Assembly (NCBI GenBank): GCA_018136815.1
Contig: CM030936.1
Span: 3,982,474 to 4,046,473 of the forward strand
DNA length: 64,000 nt
Direction: 5' to 3'
Origin: Isochrysis galbana
Lineage: Eukaryota > Haptophyta > Isochrysidales > Isochrysidaceae
The translations under genes were made by a program, and so were the position numbers. Below the pieces are notes generated by a model. It was not told where the DNA came from. It saw nothing but the letters and a program-made list of their open reading frames with translations, and did no database searches. Numbering within the stretch: the first letter of the stretch is position 1; each line of letters starts with the position of its first letter. Below are positions 53,724 to 64,000 of this stretch, piece after piece.

Positions 53724-54060
53724 ATGGGCAGCGCCGCTGCGCCTCTCGAGTGCGTAGCCACGCTGCGTGGACACATCGAGCGGAGGGTGTGGCACGTGGC
53801 ATGGTCGCCGACAGGGCGTACTCTGGCCTCGTGCGCCGCCGACCGCGCCATCCGCCTCTGGGCCTCCAGCCGTGCAGACGGAGGAGAGTGGAGCTGCCTC
53901 GCGATCCTCGAAGACGGCCACCAGAGGACAGTCCGCCGTATCGCGTGGGCTCCGTGCGGCACGTTGCTCGCCTCGGCGTCGTTCGACGCGACCGCCATGA
54001 TTTGGAAATGCGAGGACGGAGTCTTTGACTGCTTGGCCTCGCTCGAAGGTCAGCCGAGAG

Positions 54061-54137
<77 letters not shown>

Positions 54138-55343
54138 ACTTGTGCCAGTCTGCAGCCGCGCTGGATAAGACACCGTCTCACGCGATGGCACGCCCGTCCT
54201 ATGTGCGGCAGGGCATGACAATGAGGTGAAGGCAGTCGCTTGGTCGCCCTCCGGAGCGTACGTGGCCACCTGCGGCAGAGACAAGAGCGTGTGGGTGTGG
54301 GAGGCAGAAGACGAGGCCTACGAGGTGGCGGCGGTGTTGCACTCGCATACGCAGGACGTGAAGGAAGTGGTGTGGCACCCGACGACCGATGTGCTCGCCT
54401 CTTGCTCCTACGACGATACCGTGAAGATCATCACGCAGGTATCCGGCGATCCAACGTTGTGCGCTGTTGAGGAAGACAGCTCCGGCGCATTTGCCGTGTG
54501 ACGATCCCAGCATGATCCACATTCACGACACGAGACGTTTGCCCCTTCCGATAGGATGGTGACGACTGGCGGTGCCACGCTACCCTCTCTGGGCACAGCT
54601 CGACCGTTTGGGGCGTTGCATTTTCTGAGGACGGAAAGAGCCTCGTCTCCTGCTCAGATGACAGGTGCGTGCCATCAGTCTAGCCCATCGAGGCCCTGAT
54701 TGATCTTGGCGACGCGCCCCTCGGCTCGAAACCCAAGATGTCCAGCCAAGGTCCAAATGATTGAGAGGATTTGAAGATCGCTCAAAGCACCCTCCGCTCG
54801 CCCATGTTGGCGTTCTCGGCTCCCTTCCTCATACATAAGACGCACGCTTCTCGTCCCATCATGCCACACACTCTGATTCGCAATCGTGTATTAGTCAACC
54901 CTCTCATCCTTTTGCCGTGCTTCATTTTGGACCTCGACAGATCTGTAGTCTTATGGCGAGACGAGGGGGGGAATTTCAACTTTCAAAGAGCATCAAGTAT
55001 CACCGACGTGCATGAGCGGGCGATATACTCAATTTCATGGGAGAAGCGATCGAAAGACCAAGGCCAAATCGTGACAGGTGGTGGCGATGATGCAATCTGC
55101 GTCTTCTCAGTGTGTCCGTCGTCTGAGTTGCATGGAGACGTGGGAGCAGCAGCGGCAGCAGCGAAGAGCTCTCACGACGATGGCCCCGTTGGGATCCGAT
55201 TTGAAGGCCGCGTTGCGTCGGCTCACAAGGGTGACGTGAACACGGTGGCTTGGTCTTGCGACGCGAAAGGCAATTCGTCGGGGGCGCTTCTCGCGAGCGC
55301 GGGAGACGACGGGGCAATCCGGATTTGGCGCGCTGTGAAGTGA
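53724..55343 (+). CDS. CIAO1: Cytosolic iron-sulfur assembly component 1 (WD40)
   Basis: Four exons, 53724-54048, 54212-54438, 54555-54664 and 54941-55343, joined through GT-AG introns, give 354 aa, the usual length. Seven-bladed WD40 propeller of the CIA targeting complex, which hands Fe-S clusters to cytosolic and nuclear apoproteins. Blades match human CIAO1 closely: [121 protein letters not shown] and [10 protein letters not shown], ending [13 protein letters not shown]. The first intron contains a (GA)n array (54068-54135). A GA-rich leader (53515-53720) precedes the ATG. Confidence 0.92.
54068..54135 (+). repeat. (GA)n array in CIAO1 intron 1
   Basis: AG dinucleotides with two GG interruptions filling the 5' half of the 163-bp intron. 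Confidence 0.9.
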
Positions 55344-55890
55344 TTCAACAAAATACGTCAAAATGAGTGCGCCCGTGAGGCCCAGCTGAATGTATACCAA
55401 AATAGGAGCAAGACGGTTGGAGCTGCACGACAACTGACTCCGATCGGAATCGGGCGAATGTGATGACGTAGGCATGAGCGGATCAGAGTCACACAGGGCG
55501 AGCACACCTTTGTGTGTCGCCACACTAGCACTACGACGTGGTGCGTCATTATAGGCGCCGCTTCTTCTCGACCACAATGCGTGCCGTCTCTGCGTCTGCA
55601 GCCCTTTCGACCGAGTCAAGTAAAGATTCTCTCCGTCGATGAGTTTCCATCTGCTCGTTGTGGCTTGCTGCTTGGTGTTTCTTGTGCTTGTTCATGCGCG
55701 ATACGTGATGCGTGATGTGCGCAGCGAGGTTGGTTGGCTTCATTTGGAACCACTGCGAGGAGGGGCACGCCACAACAGATATACTTATGTGCTTCTGTAA
55801 ATTTCACATCTAAGCACCTGCTCGTTGAGGTTGCTCAGCCGTCCAACGCCTCAGCGACCCGCCCAACAACTAAGTTTATACTTAGACGCG

Positions 55891-56820
55891 ATGGAGCGCG
55901 CCGCCGCGACTCCCCTCTCCTTCGGGTCCCCCACCGAGGGCGGCCCCCCAGTGCCTATGGAGCAGCCGCTGTCGAAGCGGCCGCGTCCGCCCACTGAGGC
56001 CGAGCAAGTGCGTGCGACTCCGGTCGCGCCGCACGGCCCGTGGCCCCGGCCACACCACTCATGGCAGCCATGCTGGCCTCCCCCATGGGGGGCAGCAGGA
56101 TGCAGGCAGCACCCCAACAATGTCAGGCTCCAGCAGCCACCCCTCCATTGGGCATGCCTTATGTCAAAGCCCCCTCTCGCCCTGGCAAGGGCCGCGCTGC
56201 TCCGGCAGCGCGGCCCGCGGCCGGGTGGCCCCTATGGGCACAACATCCACCCCATTGCAACGAACAACATACCCTCCAGAGACACCCCCTCATACACATC
56301 ACACCACACGCACACGGCACACGCACATGACCCCCCTGGGGAAAGCAAGTACAAGACGACAACACCTGATGCTCCCACTCGCACGACACTGACTATGGTC
56401 ACCCCCGCCCATGCCTCACAAGACCAAGACTCCGATGAAGACAACACCGGGCCAGCCGGGCCGCGGGCCGATGCGCGTGCGCATGGTCCACCACGGCAGC
56501 AACGGCGACCTCTTCTGGGAGGAGGTGCACCGCACGGCGGCGTGGACGACGCGCAGCGGATGTACAACACCGAAGTGAAGGTGAGGCGGAGGTCCCCGAG
56601 GCCCACCGCGCCTACCTCCGCCGCCTCATTGTCCTCGGTCGCAGCCGCCGCTAGGGATTTGGCGAGGCGGCCGCCGTTTGCTTCGTGGATTACGCCCTGG
56701 CCCGACCGCCTGGACCGCCACCCCTTGTACGCCAGCCCTTCCAGCCTAACTTCGATTCATCGCACCGCTTTCCATCGTGTCGTTCCCCGTCTCGTTCCTC
56801 GTCGCTACCGTTCCTCATAA
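55891..56820 (+). pseudogene. LINE ORF1-like N-terminal part
   Basis: Opens MERAAATPLSFGSPTEGG with EQPLSKRPRPP, paralogous to ORF1 starts at 14381 and 46866 (MERA plus LSPKRPR). Pro/His/Thr-rich, low complexity. Conserved folded ORF1 sequence is not seen. Confidence 0.5.
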
Positions 56821-57417
56821 GATCGTCTACGCTCGCACTGAACTCTTCTTCGCTCGATAGCCTTTCCTCGATTGGCGCCGCTCTTCCGTTCGCTCTCCGT
56901 GTCTTCGTTTCCGTCGTCCGACTCATCGCTGGTCGCCCCCACCTGTTGATACTCAACACCCCGGGCGCCACGAGGGAGTCGCCCTCGTCTTCGGCGCATC
57001 GCGCCATCTCCCCGTGCCTATATCCTTCTGCATCGCAGTCCATTGTTGTGGGGCCTTCTCGCTGTGCGGCGCTTGACGCGCAGCGTAGTGCCCTCGTCGC
57101 GTCTCTCGAACCCGTCGCCTCCGACCCAGGGATGGTGCCGCCTCACGGCGGCGGACCGCATTGCCGCCTATCGTCGACACCACCTGGGCCTGGTGCCCGC
57201 CGGGCGTCGCCTGGAAGCTAGCCCGTCCGGAATCGTGGCTTCGGTGGCCCGAGAAGTGGCTGCTCGCGCGGTGGTTAATACACCGGCGAGCCTCTATCCA
57301 CGCCACTGCCTCTACGTGCGCGATCTTATCGTGTGTCGCTACTCGGCGAGCGGCCCTACGCGCTACGTCGTACACACCGCCCTCACCGTCGACAAGACGT
57401 TGGCGGACACTGGAGCG

Positions 57418-59689
57418 GGCACAGGGATGTCCGCTCTTCCCGCTAGCCTTCCTACTCACAGCGGAAGCCCTCACCAGGGTAATCAACGAAGACGACAACA
57501 TCAACGGAATCATAATCAACGGAGCTGAGCTCAAAATCAGTCAATTCGCCGACGACACCCAACTCCTTGCGGCAGACTACGCAAGCCTGGGCCGATCACT
57601 AAAATGGGTAGACCGATATGCGGCCGCCTCGTGCGGCAAACCGAACGATCAAAAGTTCGAGGGACTCAGATGGGGCTCTCTAAAAAGAAAGGCCCCGCCA
57701 CAAGCCTACAGACGATACAAATGGCTGAAGAGCAGTGAATGCGCGACGATACTGGGCGTGCCACTGGGGGGACCCGGGGCCACCAAGACCTTCTGGAGGC
57801 GCCTCGCTGACAAAATAGACAAGAAAGTCTCCGCTCTCGGACCGATAATCGCAAACCTATCCATTCACGGAAGAACGATGGTAGCGAACTTCTTAGTACT
57901 ATCAGTCCCACGATATTGGGTTCAGACACTCGCGGCGCCACAATCGTTTCACAGGGCGCTCAAGAGCTCAGTGGAAAGGGTACTATGGCTAAACCACCGC
58001 ACCGGACGCAAACTACAATGGATAAAACATCCGGAAATCACGCTCAAGGGAGACACGGAAGAAGGGCCGCACTTGGGCCTGGGACTTCTTGACTGGGATA
58101 ACCATGTAAAAGCACTCCAATCCAAATGGATACTCAATTACTTGGACGCCAGGCAAGCCCAATGGAAGCAAGTGCTGGACGCATGGTTCTGCCGCACGCG
58201 TTTGGGGAGAGCGGCGGTGCTAGCCGACGTGCCCGCGCACAAGCTAACGGACGGCATAAAAGGAAGGAGCAAGCTCCCGGCCTTTTGGAAGCAAGCCCTC
58301 ACGAATGTGAGAACTCTGAAATTAAAGCCGCTGAAAATGAGCAGGGACGGAGCCCTCTCCCAACCCATATGGTACAACCCGCACCACAGCGGCCCGACCA
58401 TGCAACCGAAATGGGCAGAGCTGTGGAACAAACTCGAATGCACCACGATACACAATGTGTTCAAAGACCACGCGTGCACGAGCGCGTTTACCGTGGAGGA
58501 ATGCGAACAATACCTAAAAAACAATGATACATATATACAATACAAAGGAGAACACATCCCCCGCGATAGATTCTTAGGCACTTGGGAGAACATAGTGAGA
58601 CACGCACACGACCTACTACAGGCGGCTGACCAGGAAACCACGGACGCCCAAACTCGCAACACAACAGCTAACACGGCACCGAACACGAAAGACCCAACTC
58701 CCGAGATCCATATCAACCAAGAGGGAGAGTACTTCGCCAAAGAGAGAAACGCCTGGTACGAAGTCGAACTCTCATACCTCGGCACCCCCATCCTAGGCGA
58801 CCATACGATCGCGGCGCCCGCCGACTTGGACCCATCCCCTCCGGCAAAATGGGGCGAAGGATACAAATCAAACAAGAGAACAGAATACCCGCTACCGGAC
58901 GAATACACCCTAGACGGCAAGACAACGCTCGACGCGACAGAGGTGACACACCTAACGAGAGCCCTACAAACAGCCCAACACAAACGCCGACGGCTCACGG
59001 GCCCCGACAACTGGGCGACGAGACTAACACTACCGGACGATATCTGGGCACATCTGGCCAGGATCTACACCTCGCCCATGGTAACAGCGAGAGACACACA
59101 CCTACACTTCAAGCACATAACGCATAGGCGCATTGCCACGTCCAACAGATTCCCAGAACGGGACAAAGCGTGCCGCTTCTGCGAGACAGCCGACGAATCA
59201 TCCACACACCTGGGAGAGTGCCCAAGACTAACGAAGATATTCGACACCCTTGACTCCCTAGCCCGACACCCAAGCGAGCCGGACAAACCACGCGAGCAAG
59301 GCATCATAGACAGATTGTTTATGCACCCAAAAGGCTCATGCCCCAAGGCACTGGCAACACTATATATGCTAGCATGGAGATACATCGTAACTGACTTTTA
59401 CAGAATACAATACGACAACGCCACGTTCTCAGAAGAATCAGTACTAGTACGGGTCTTGGAAAGATTCACGAAGCTAAGCCGGGCGCTAAACTTCGCCAAC
59501 TCAACAGACACCTCGCGAACCGCCCAGGCGGGCATGGGGAGGCAACCCAAAAAAAGGATAGACTTGGCCGACATCCGGCCACTATACGAAGTAGGCAATA
59601 ATAACAGCTTGACCCCCAGTGCGGAGCTCGTATCCCTGGCAGAGAAACTAGGGATCGAACACCAAATAGCGAGAGAGACCACAAGGTAA
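57418..59689 (+). pseudogene. LINE reverse transcriptase, C-terminal two thirds
   Basis: An open frame runs from 57161, but recognisable sequence begins at about 57418: GCPLFPLAFLLTAEALTRVI, then the catalytic QFADDTQLLAADY, RYAAASCGKPNDQKFEGL, LGVPLGGPGATKTFW and NLSIHGRTMVANFLVLS. A long C-terminal region includes a CCHC-type zinc knuckle (CRFCETADESSTHLGEC). The N-terminal RT motifs with the first catalytic Asp are missing, so it cannot be active. The frame stays open for over 750 codons, suggesting recent inactivation. Confidence 0.85.
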
Positions 59690-59700
59690 TCGTGAGAACG

Positions 59701-59985
59701 GCGAAGAGCACGCCGAGACACCACATTCGGGGCAGCCACAGCACGCGAGGCCTGAACTAACCAAAGACATGAACCCAAAAGGCCTGCCCGGACCCCGAAA
59801 CCGAAGCCGGGCCCTTGGTAGCGCACCAGGGCCGCACCCCCGACACCAAAGACAAAGGAACGAGGGGGGGAAGGCGAGGGGGCGGAGAGAAGGGAGTTAA
59901 GGGCGTTGGCGGCAGTGCAGCGGCAAGAGTACGCGCTGTCTAGTAGTAGGTGTGTAGCCCAGAAACTTCAGATCTTTTTTTTTTT
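59701..59985. other. LINE 3' flank / junction DNA
   Basis: Contains the possible LINE 3' UTR and ends in a run of T (about 59975-59985) directly before the R1 copy. No gene. Confidence 0.4.
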
Positions 59986-60705
59986 CCTTTATCGCCTCCT
60001 TTGTCGCCTGCTTGCCCCTCACCTGGCTTACCTCCTTGCGTGCTCCTCGCGTTTTAGGCTAAGTCGCGCGATCAGGTATCGCCGGTGCAAGGAACCGCCC
60101 CCATGTGTGACCCTGATTCCCCCTCAGGTGTTGGCCGTTGGATTATATCGTGGCGCTATTTTACTTCGGTCTTCATCAAATCACTTAAGGGTTTTCGAAA
60201 GATTCCCTCCTTATTCCTGTGCGTAACTGTCGCCCCGTCGGATCGTCCGTCGCCCCGTCGCTCTCTTGTCGGCATTCTCTTCCTTGTTCGATCTGCCAGC
60301 GGGTTCCTGTGCGTTCCGTGATAGGGATACGTTAGTGTGGAGAGTGTTGATGTGAGTGTAGTGTCATCTCGTCGGTCCATCGGCCTCTAGCCGTCTGTCG
60401 TCTGTCGTTCTTCGTTCGTCGCTCTCGTCCTCGTTCTCGTCCTCGTTCTCGTCCCTCGTTCTCAACACTACCTCAATACCAAACCTCTCCAATCCCTCAG
60501 CCCCAGCCTATCCATCTCGATCCGCCCAGCCATGTCCGCTCCGTCGTCGCGCTCGCCCTCGCCCAAGCCCGTCCTCCCGCCTTTCTCTGCTGAGGAGGTG
60601 GTCCAGCCCGTCATTGGCCACCCCCCAACTTCCGCCGCGCCTCTCGCCGCTTCCCTTCCGTTCCCTCCGTTCCCATCCGAGGCAGTGGTAACCTCGGATC
60701 CGTCA
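59986..60705 (+). repeat. R1 leader repeat, 5'-truncated at an oligo(T)
   Basis: Begins at CCTTTATCGCCTCCTTTGTC after the T run and ends at the constant boundary GGATCCGTCA (60705). Very close to the copy at 10750-11465, including the GATAGGGATACG segment. Confidence 0.8.
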
Positions 60706-61066
60706 CCCCTGGAGGCTCCTGGAGGCCAGCTCAGGGGGCAGAGGAGGCTGGGGCTGGGCCCTGGCCTCCCCTGCCTCTCCCTCGCTGGCGCTCCCGAGCC
60801 TCTGGGGCCCCCACGCTGCACCTGTCTGCCTGTCGACCAGGGGGGGAGGGGGGGTTGGAGCATTGGGCTGGTCACGAGGGGCCAGGATGGGCGAATGGGG
60901 CGAGCCTGTGGGGAAGGAAGTGGGTCAGTAGGGCAGTGGCCTCCTGGCAAGCCATCAGGCATGCCAGGAGGATGGGTGGTTCCTCCCCCATGGCAGGGGA
61001 GGAGTGGAGAGAGGGGGGGGCTCGTGCCCCCCCATGGGTCAACCAAGTATAAACTTAGTTCGAAAA
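60706..61066 (-). mobile_element. Truncated retroelement in antisense to R1
   Basis: Reading the minus strand from 61066, the 5' motif ACTAAGTTTATACTTGGT is followed by ~340 bp matching the 49606 copy. It ends exactly at the R1 boundary with no TSD, forming a head-to-head chimera. Confidence 0.65.
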
Positions 61067-61203
61067 CAACAGTAAGTAAGGGCAAACGGGGGACGATCGA
61101 TGGATGAAACGGGAGGTGATCGTCCGTCGTGGCGGGGTTGGCGTCAGGAGGGGAGGGGAGCGGCGCGCGCTCCATGACCCTATCAGTTCCATAAACGATA
61201 GTT
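61067..61203 (-). mobile_element. LINE 5'-end fragment
   Basis: Minus strand from 61203: AACTATCGTTTATGGAACTG, ATAG, then GGTCATGGAGCGCG and a MERAPLP start. Only about 40 codons remain before the retroelement at 61066 begins. The hairpin arms are imperfect here. Confidence 0.6.
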
Positions 61204-61415
61204 GCTCGCGGTCGACGTTAGCTCCACTTCCCAATTGGCGGCTTCTTTTAATTGAGCTGGATGATGACGGATGAAGGTGGGGGGGGGATCAAGCGAGATC
61301 CACGCGGAAGCGACGCCACAAGACGCCGCAGAGAACCCTACCACACGGATACAAAGACCCCGCCCTCGCCTTCTTCCAAGTGCGCCATTTCTACTTTCCT
61401 ACATACACGGAACCT

Positions 61416-63014
61416 CTAAGCTATTTCTTCTGTTGAGGCGCGCGAGCACTTGTCACTATCGGTCTCGAGGCATGGTGAGTCTACGTTCGCCGCCTCGGCA
61501 AGCGCATGCGCCGCCAAGCTCATCGATGGGATTTGAATTGGTTGCCTTGGGCACAACACATAGCCTCCTTTGGAAGCCTTGGCCGAGAAGATAGGTGGTG
61601 GCGTGGTCGATCTGGATGCCACCAAGTTTACCCAACCAGAACCTTGCCAATCAGCAACATGAGAGCCATCCAGCGGCGGACAAGGCGGTTGCAAAACCGC
61701 AGGGAAAATGGGATCGAGCGCGAGTGACACATAGTCGTGCGCGAGCCTTCTGACAAGCATACCATGCCAGGATGCTTGAGATGCAAGCATGGGATTTGCG
61801 TTCACTTCTATCAAGAAAGGACGACCGCTTTCGTGCAACATGAAATCATACCCCAGCATTGCGTACACTTGCGGTCCACGACCGTTGTTTGCGGCTACAA
61901 GATGGGGCCGAGCCGCGAGTATTGATGAGGCAATGAGCTCGTACACTTTGGGCAGCACACGCTCCCGAAGTTCTAAATGAGGGTGAGCGCGTTCTAAATC
62001 TGCATAAGAAGCGGTGTTTCCCTCTTCGTACCGCCCGAGTGAGCTTGCCGCGCGCTGTTGACAATGATTAGTTAGATGCACAAACAAATCGTACTTGGAC
62101 ACAATGGCGGGCCCGTCAGGTGCGGCCTTGGCACAGCGAGCTCTTGAGATGTTGTCTTTTTCGCCGTGAAAACCATCAGACACTTTTCTTTGCAGGCTGT
62201 ACTGCTCCGACGACGTTCTCAGGTAACCCTCCCGGTACACCCGCACCTCAAGCCCCAGAGCGGTCTCAGGCGCTGACGACACAAGTGCCCAAACCCTCAT
62301 GTCGAACTTTCGTCCATCGAACAGAAGTGGTCTTTCGAGGTACTTCTGAGCGACCCAGCAGCCGACGATGCTGTTAGAAGCGTAATCCATGAGCGCCTGG
62401 ATCTCAGAGTCGATGAAGATCCCCGTTCCACCACACCCACGCGATGGCTTGAGCAACCACAGATTTGCTTGTCCGTCGGATAATGTCACATCTGGGTGGC
62501 TCCCCTCCGCCACGGCGGCGTGCGCGTGTTGCAGAGCCCGCCAGGCAGAGTTGTCTGCGATGGGTGTACCTGCTAGGCGCAGACTCGCCCCTCCAGGAAC
62601 TTCAAGAGAGACAGGGATCGAGTCGAACCTTGGCAGCCCATGCTGCGTCGCGTACGCCAGCAGTGTCTTGAGCATCTGGTCCTTCGCAGTGAGGCACTCC
62701 ATGCCGACCCACTTGTTGATGACCAATGCGGACGTGTCAGGTCTAGAGGGTGTGAGATGCCTCCAAATGAAGGCGAGCCCGCTCTTCTTCACCGCCCGCT
62801 GGCACTGCTCGTTCAGCCGGTTGCGGCCCTCAAGAGAAACGTCTGGCGGCTCATCAAGTGCGGCATCGTGCCACACGCCGCGGTCCGCGAGTGCGGCTCG
62901 GATGCTCGCACTCGCCGAGCCCTCAAAGACGCAGTAGCGATAAGTGCGCTGCTGTGCACAGGCTCGACGGCGGCAGGCAGTCTCGGAGGCCTGGACGGCA
63001 CGGCTGGGAGCCAT
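61416..63014 (-). CDS. Tubulin-tyrosine-ligase-like (TTL) family protein
   Basis: 532 aa, apparently single exon. TTL/TTLL enzymes ligate Tyr, Glu or Gly to tubulin tails using an ATP-grasp fold. Visible blocks: N-terminal YRYCVFEGSASASIRAAL, LWLLKPSRGCGGTGIFI for ATP binding, WVAQKYLERPLLFDGRKFDMRVW, SKYDLFVHLTNHCQQR, GYDFMLHESGRPFLIEVNAN plus P (the EVNxxP magnesium/ATP motif). The acidic and basic catalytic positions appear intact, so it is probably active. The amino acid added cannot be told. The C-terminal ~80 residues after the core are not conserved. An upstream extension or further exon beyond 63014 cannot be excluded. Confidence 0.85.
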   Translation of the reverse strand: MAPSRAVQASETACRRRACAQQRTYRYCVFEGSASASIRAALADRGVWHDAALDEPPDVSLEGRNRLNEQCQRAVKKSGLAFIWRHLTPSRPDTSALVINKWVGMECLTAKDQMLKTLLAYATQHGLPRFDSIPVSLEVPGGASLRLAGTPIADNSAWRALQHAHAAVAEGSHPDVTLSDGQANLWLLKPSRGCGGTGIFIDSEIQALMDYASNSIVGCWVAQKYLERPLLFDGRKFDMRVWALVSSAPETALGLEVRVYREGYLRTSSEQYSLQRKVSDGFHGEKDNISRARCAKAAPDGPAIVSKYDLFVHLTNHCQQRAASSLGRYEEGNTASYADLERAHPHLELRERVLPKVYELIASSILAARPHLVAANNGRGPQVYAMLGYDFMLHESGRPFLIEVNANPMLASQASWHGMLVRRLAHDYVSLALDPIFPAVLQPPCPPLDGSHVADWQGSGWVNLVASRSTTPPPIFSAKASKGGYVLCPRQPIQIPSMSLAAHALAEAANVDSPCLETDSDKCSRASTEEIA

Positions 63015-64000
63015 CGCCGAAAGAAAGCGTCCAAGCTGCGATGCCGTTTCCTCTTCGTCTGTGCGTACTTCACGGTATCCCCACTAGCAGAGAGGGGAGA
63101 GTTCTGGCAATTAAAAATCTTGACGAGGAAACGGACTCTCTAGCACTAACTACTAAATACAGCAGCTACAGCTACGACGGTGTGCGGAAACTACTAAGGA
63201 CGTCACGAGCGTTGTTAGTCGGGGGTCGGGGGCAACCTTCGAGCGAGCATTCTGGGCCAGCCGAGCGATCTGGGGTTGTCGCATCCGGAGTTCCACACTA
63301 GTCTATGCAGATATGCAGATGCGATATCACAGGTCGAGTCGTGAGTATTTGTTTTGGTGGAATGAAATTCTAGGCGGCATTGGGTGGCTTACGGAACTTA
63401 TGGTCGCGTTATTCGATATTGAATATTATTCGATGCAGTGACGAAGGTTCAAACCCCAGACGGAAAACGAACTCTCGTGGAGCGAAGTAGTATCTCACAG
63501 TGCTCTGTGGAATCAAGCTCGCGCTTGATCATGGGGCAAGAAGTCTCAGCGGAGCTAGGGCATGGAGTAAAGAGAAGTCTTGAGAGAGGGGGGGAAAGGG
63601 CGCGCTACATCGCGGCGACGACCCACGAGACACCACCCCACATCACTCACTCACCAACAAGAAAACTCCGAAAACTAACGCAACATCGCACAAACAAACC
63701 AATGAAACAAATAAGGACAAACGAACAAATGCGGCGTGCAATGCGGCGGAGCTTCGAGGCAACTCATTGGCAAAAACAAAACTCACTCAATTTTCTCACA
63801 CACTACACACTACACATTGATATAGAAGCACCGCATCCGCCTAGAGTATATAAAATACTCTGGATGCGACACCCCCCGACTTAAGTCGAGCGTCCACGCG
63901 AGTCATGGTCATGGGGTGATCAGGCCCAAAACAAGCATGAACAAACGAACAAAAGTCGAAACAATGAAACAAACACTATAAAGAGAGTGTGTGACCTCTT
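63015..64000. other. Intergenic, no gene recognised
   Basis: Includes an inverted repeat at about 63834-63876 (CATCC, AGAGTAT / ATACTCT, GGATG around ATAAA). A tRNA-like box B word (GGTTCAAACCCC) sits at 63448 without a matching cloverleaf. AT/A-rich short frames are not convincing. Confidence 0.45.

Larger units (their letters stand above)
55868..59700 (+). mobile_element. LINE with complete 5' end and internal rearrangement
   Basis: Starts with the palindromic motif AACTAAGTTTATACTTAG followed by ACGCGATGGAGCGCG, and ends after a full-length RT C-terminus at 59689. The segment from about 56640 to 57420 has no LINE-like coding and replaces ORF1 end, endonuclease and the first RT blocks. No TSD was found; the 3' boundary, somewhere in 59690-59985, is not defined. 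Confidence 0.75.

Overview
The window is nuclear DNA from a eukaryote. It has spliced genes with GT-AG introns of roughly 100-300 bp, GC-rich coding sequence, long CT/GA dinucleotide tracts next to start codons, and a high load of non-LTR retroelements and hAT transposons. The gene set (Pol delta subunit, AMPK beta, CIAO1, PDCD2, organellar uL1, tubulin-ligase-like, MEKHLA, U-box/Sel1, a secreted/plastid-type repeat protein) fits a GC-rich unicellular alga, perhaps haptophyte-like. That placement is an inference from style and gene content, not a proof.

Layout. 2.1-4.5 kb: POLD3 (-), four exons. 5-7.2 kb: retroelement debris and a weak ORF. 7.5-9.75 kb: membrane-anchored DUF3712/LEA-2-like protein (-). 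10.6-14.8 kb: mobile-element block with a leader repeat (called R1 here), a gag-like ORF, and an inverted-repeat cassette carrying a cystine-knot protein gene, a 94-aa ORF and a LINE 5' fragment. 15.1-16.9 kb: secretory DnaJ protein (-). 17.9-18.8 kb: non-autonomous retroelement with a 17-bp target-site duplication (TSD), then a Harbinger-type remnant. 19.8-22.8 kb: MEKHLA protein (+) and U-box/Sel1 protein (-). 23.9-25.1 kb: a small ORF split by a 939-bp hAT element. 25.5-26.3 kb: organellar ribosomal protein uL1 (+). 27.4-29.1 kb: second copy of the 0.87-kb retroelement and an R1 copy. 30.8-33.3 kb: AMPK beta (-). 34.6-36.4 kb: internally deleted hAT element. 38.4-39.7 kb: tandem-domain protein with a Gly/Tyr tail (+). 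43.1-44.6 kb: N-myristoylated IQ/Cys-repeat protein (+). 45.6-49.6 kb: nested repeats (an R1 copy invaded by a hAT element, itself invaded by a LINE). 51.4-55.3 kb: PDCD2/Tsr4-like (-) and CIAO1 (+), divergent around a 300-bp CT array. 55.9-59.7 kb: defective LINE. 60-61.2 kb: chimeric repeats. 61.4-63.0 kb: tubulin-tyrosine-ligase-like protein (-).

The host genes are mostly unrelated housekeeping genes and form no operon-like system. The most informative content is the mobile DNA. Three hAT-type elements have identical 8-bp TSDs, two of them resolving interrupted reading frames. A retroelement family begins with a short palindrome whose sequence changes between copies while the pairing is mostly kept. 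A leader repeat ends at the same base in six copies. An inverted-repeat cassette carries a triple cystine-knot membrane protein gene.
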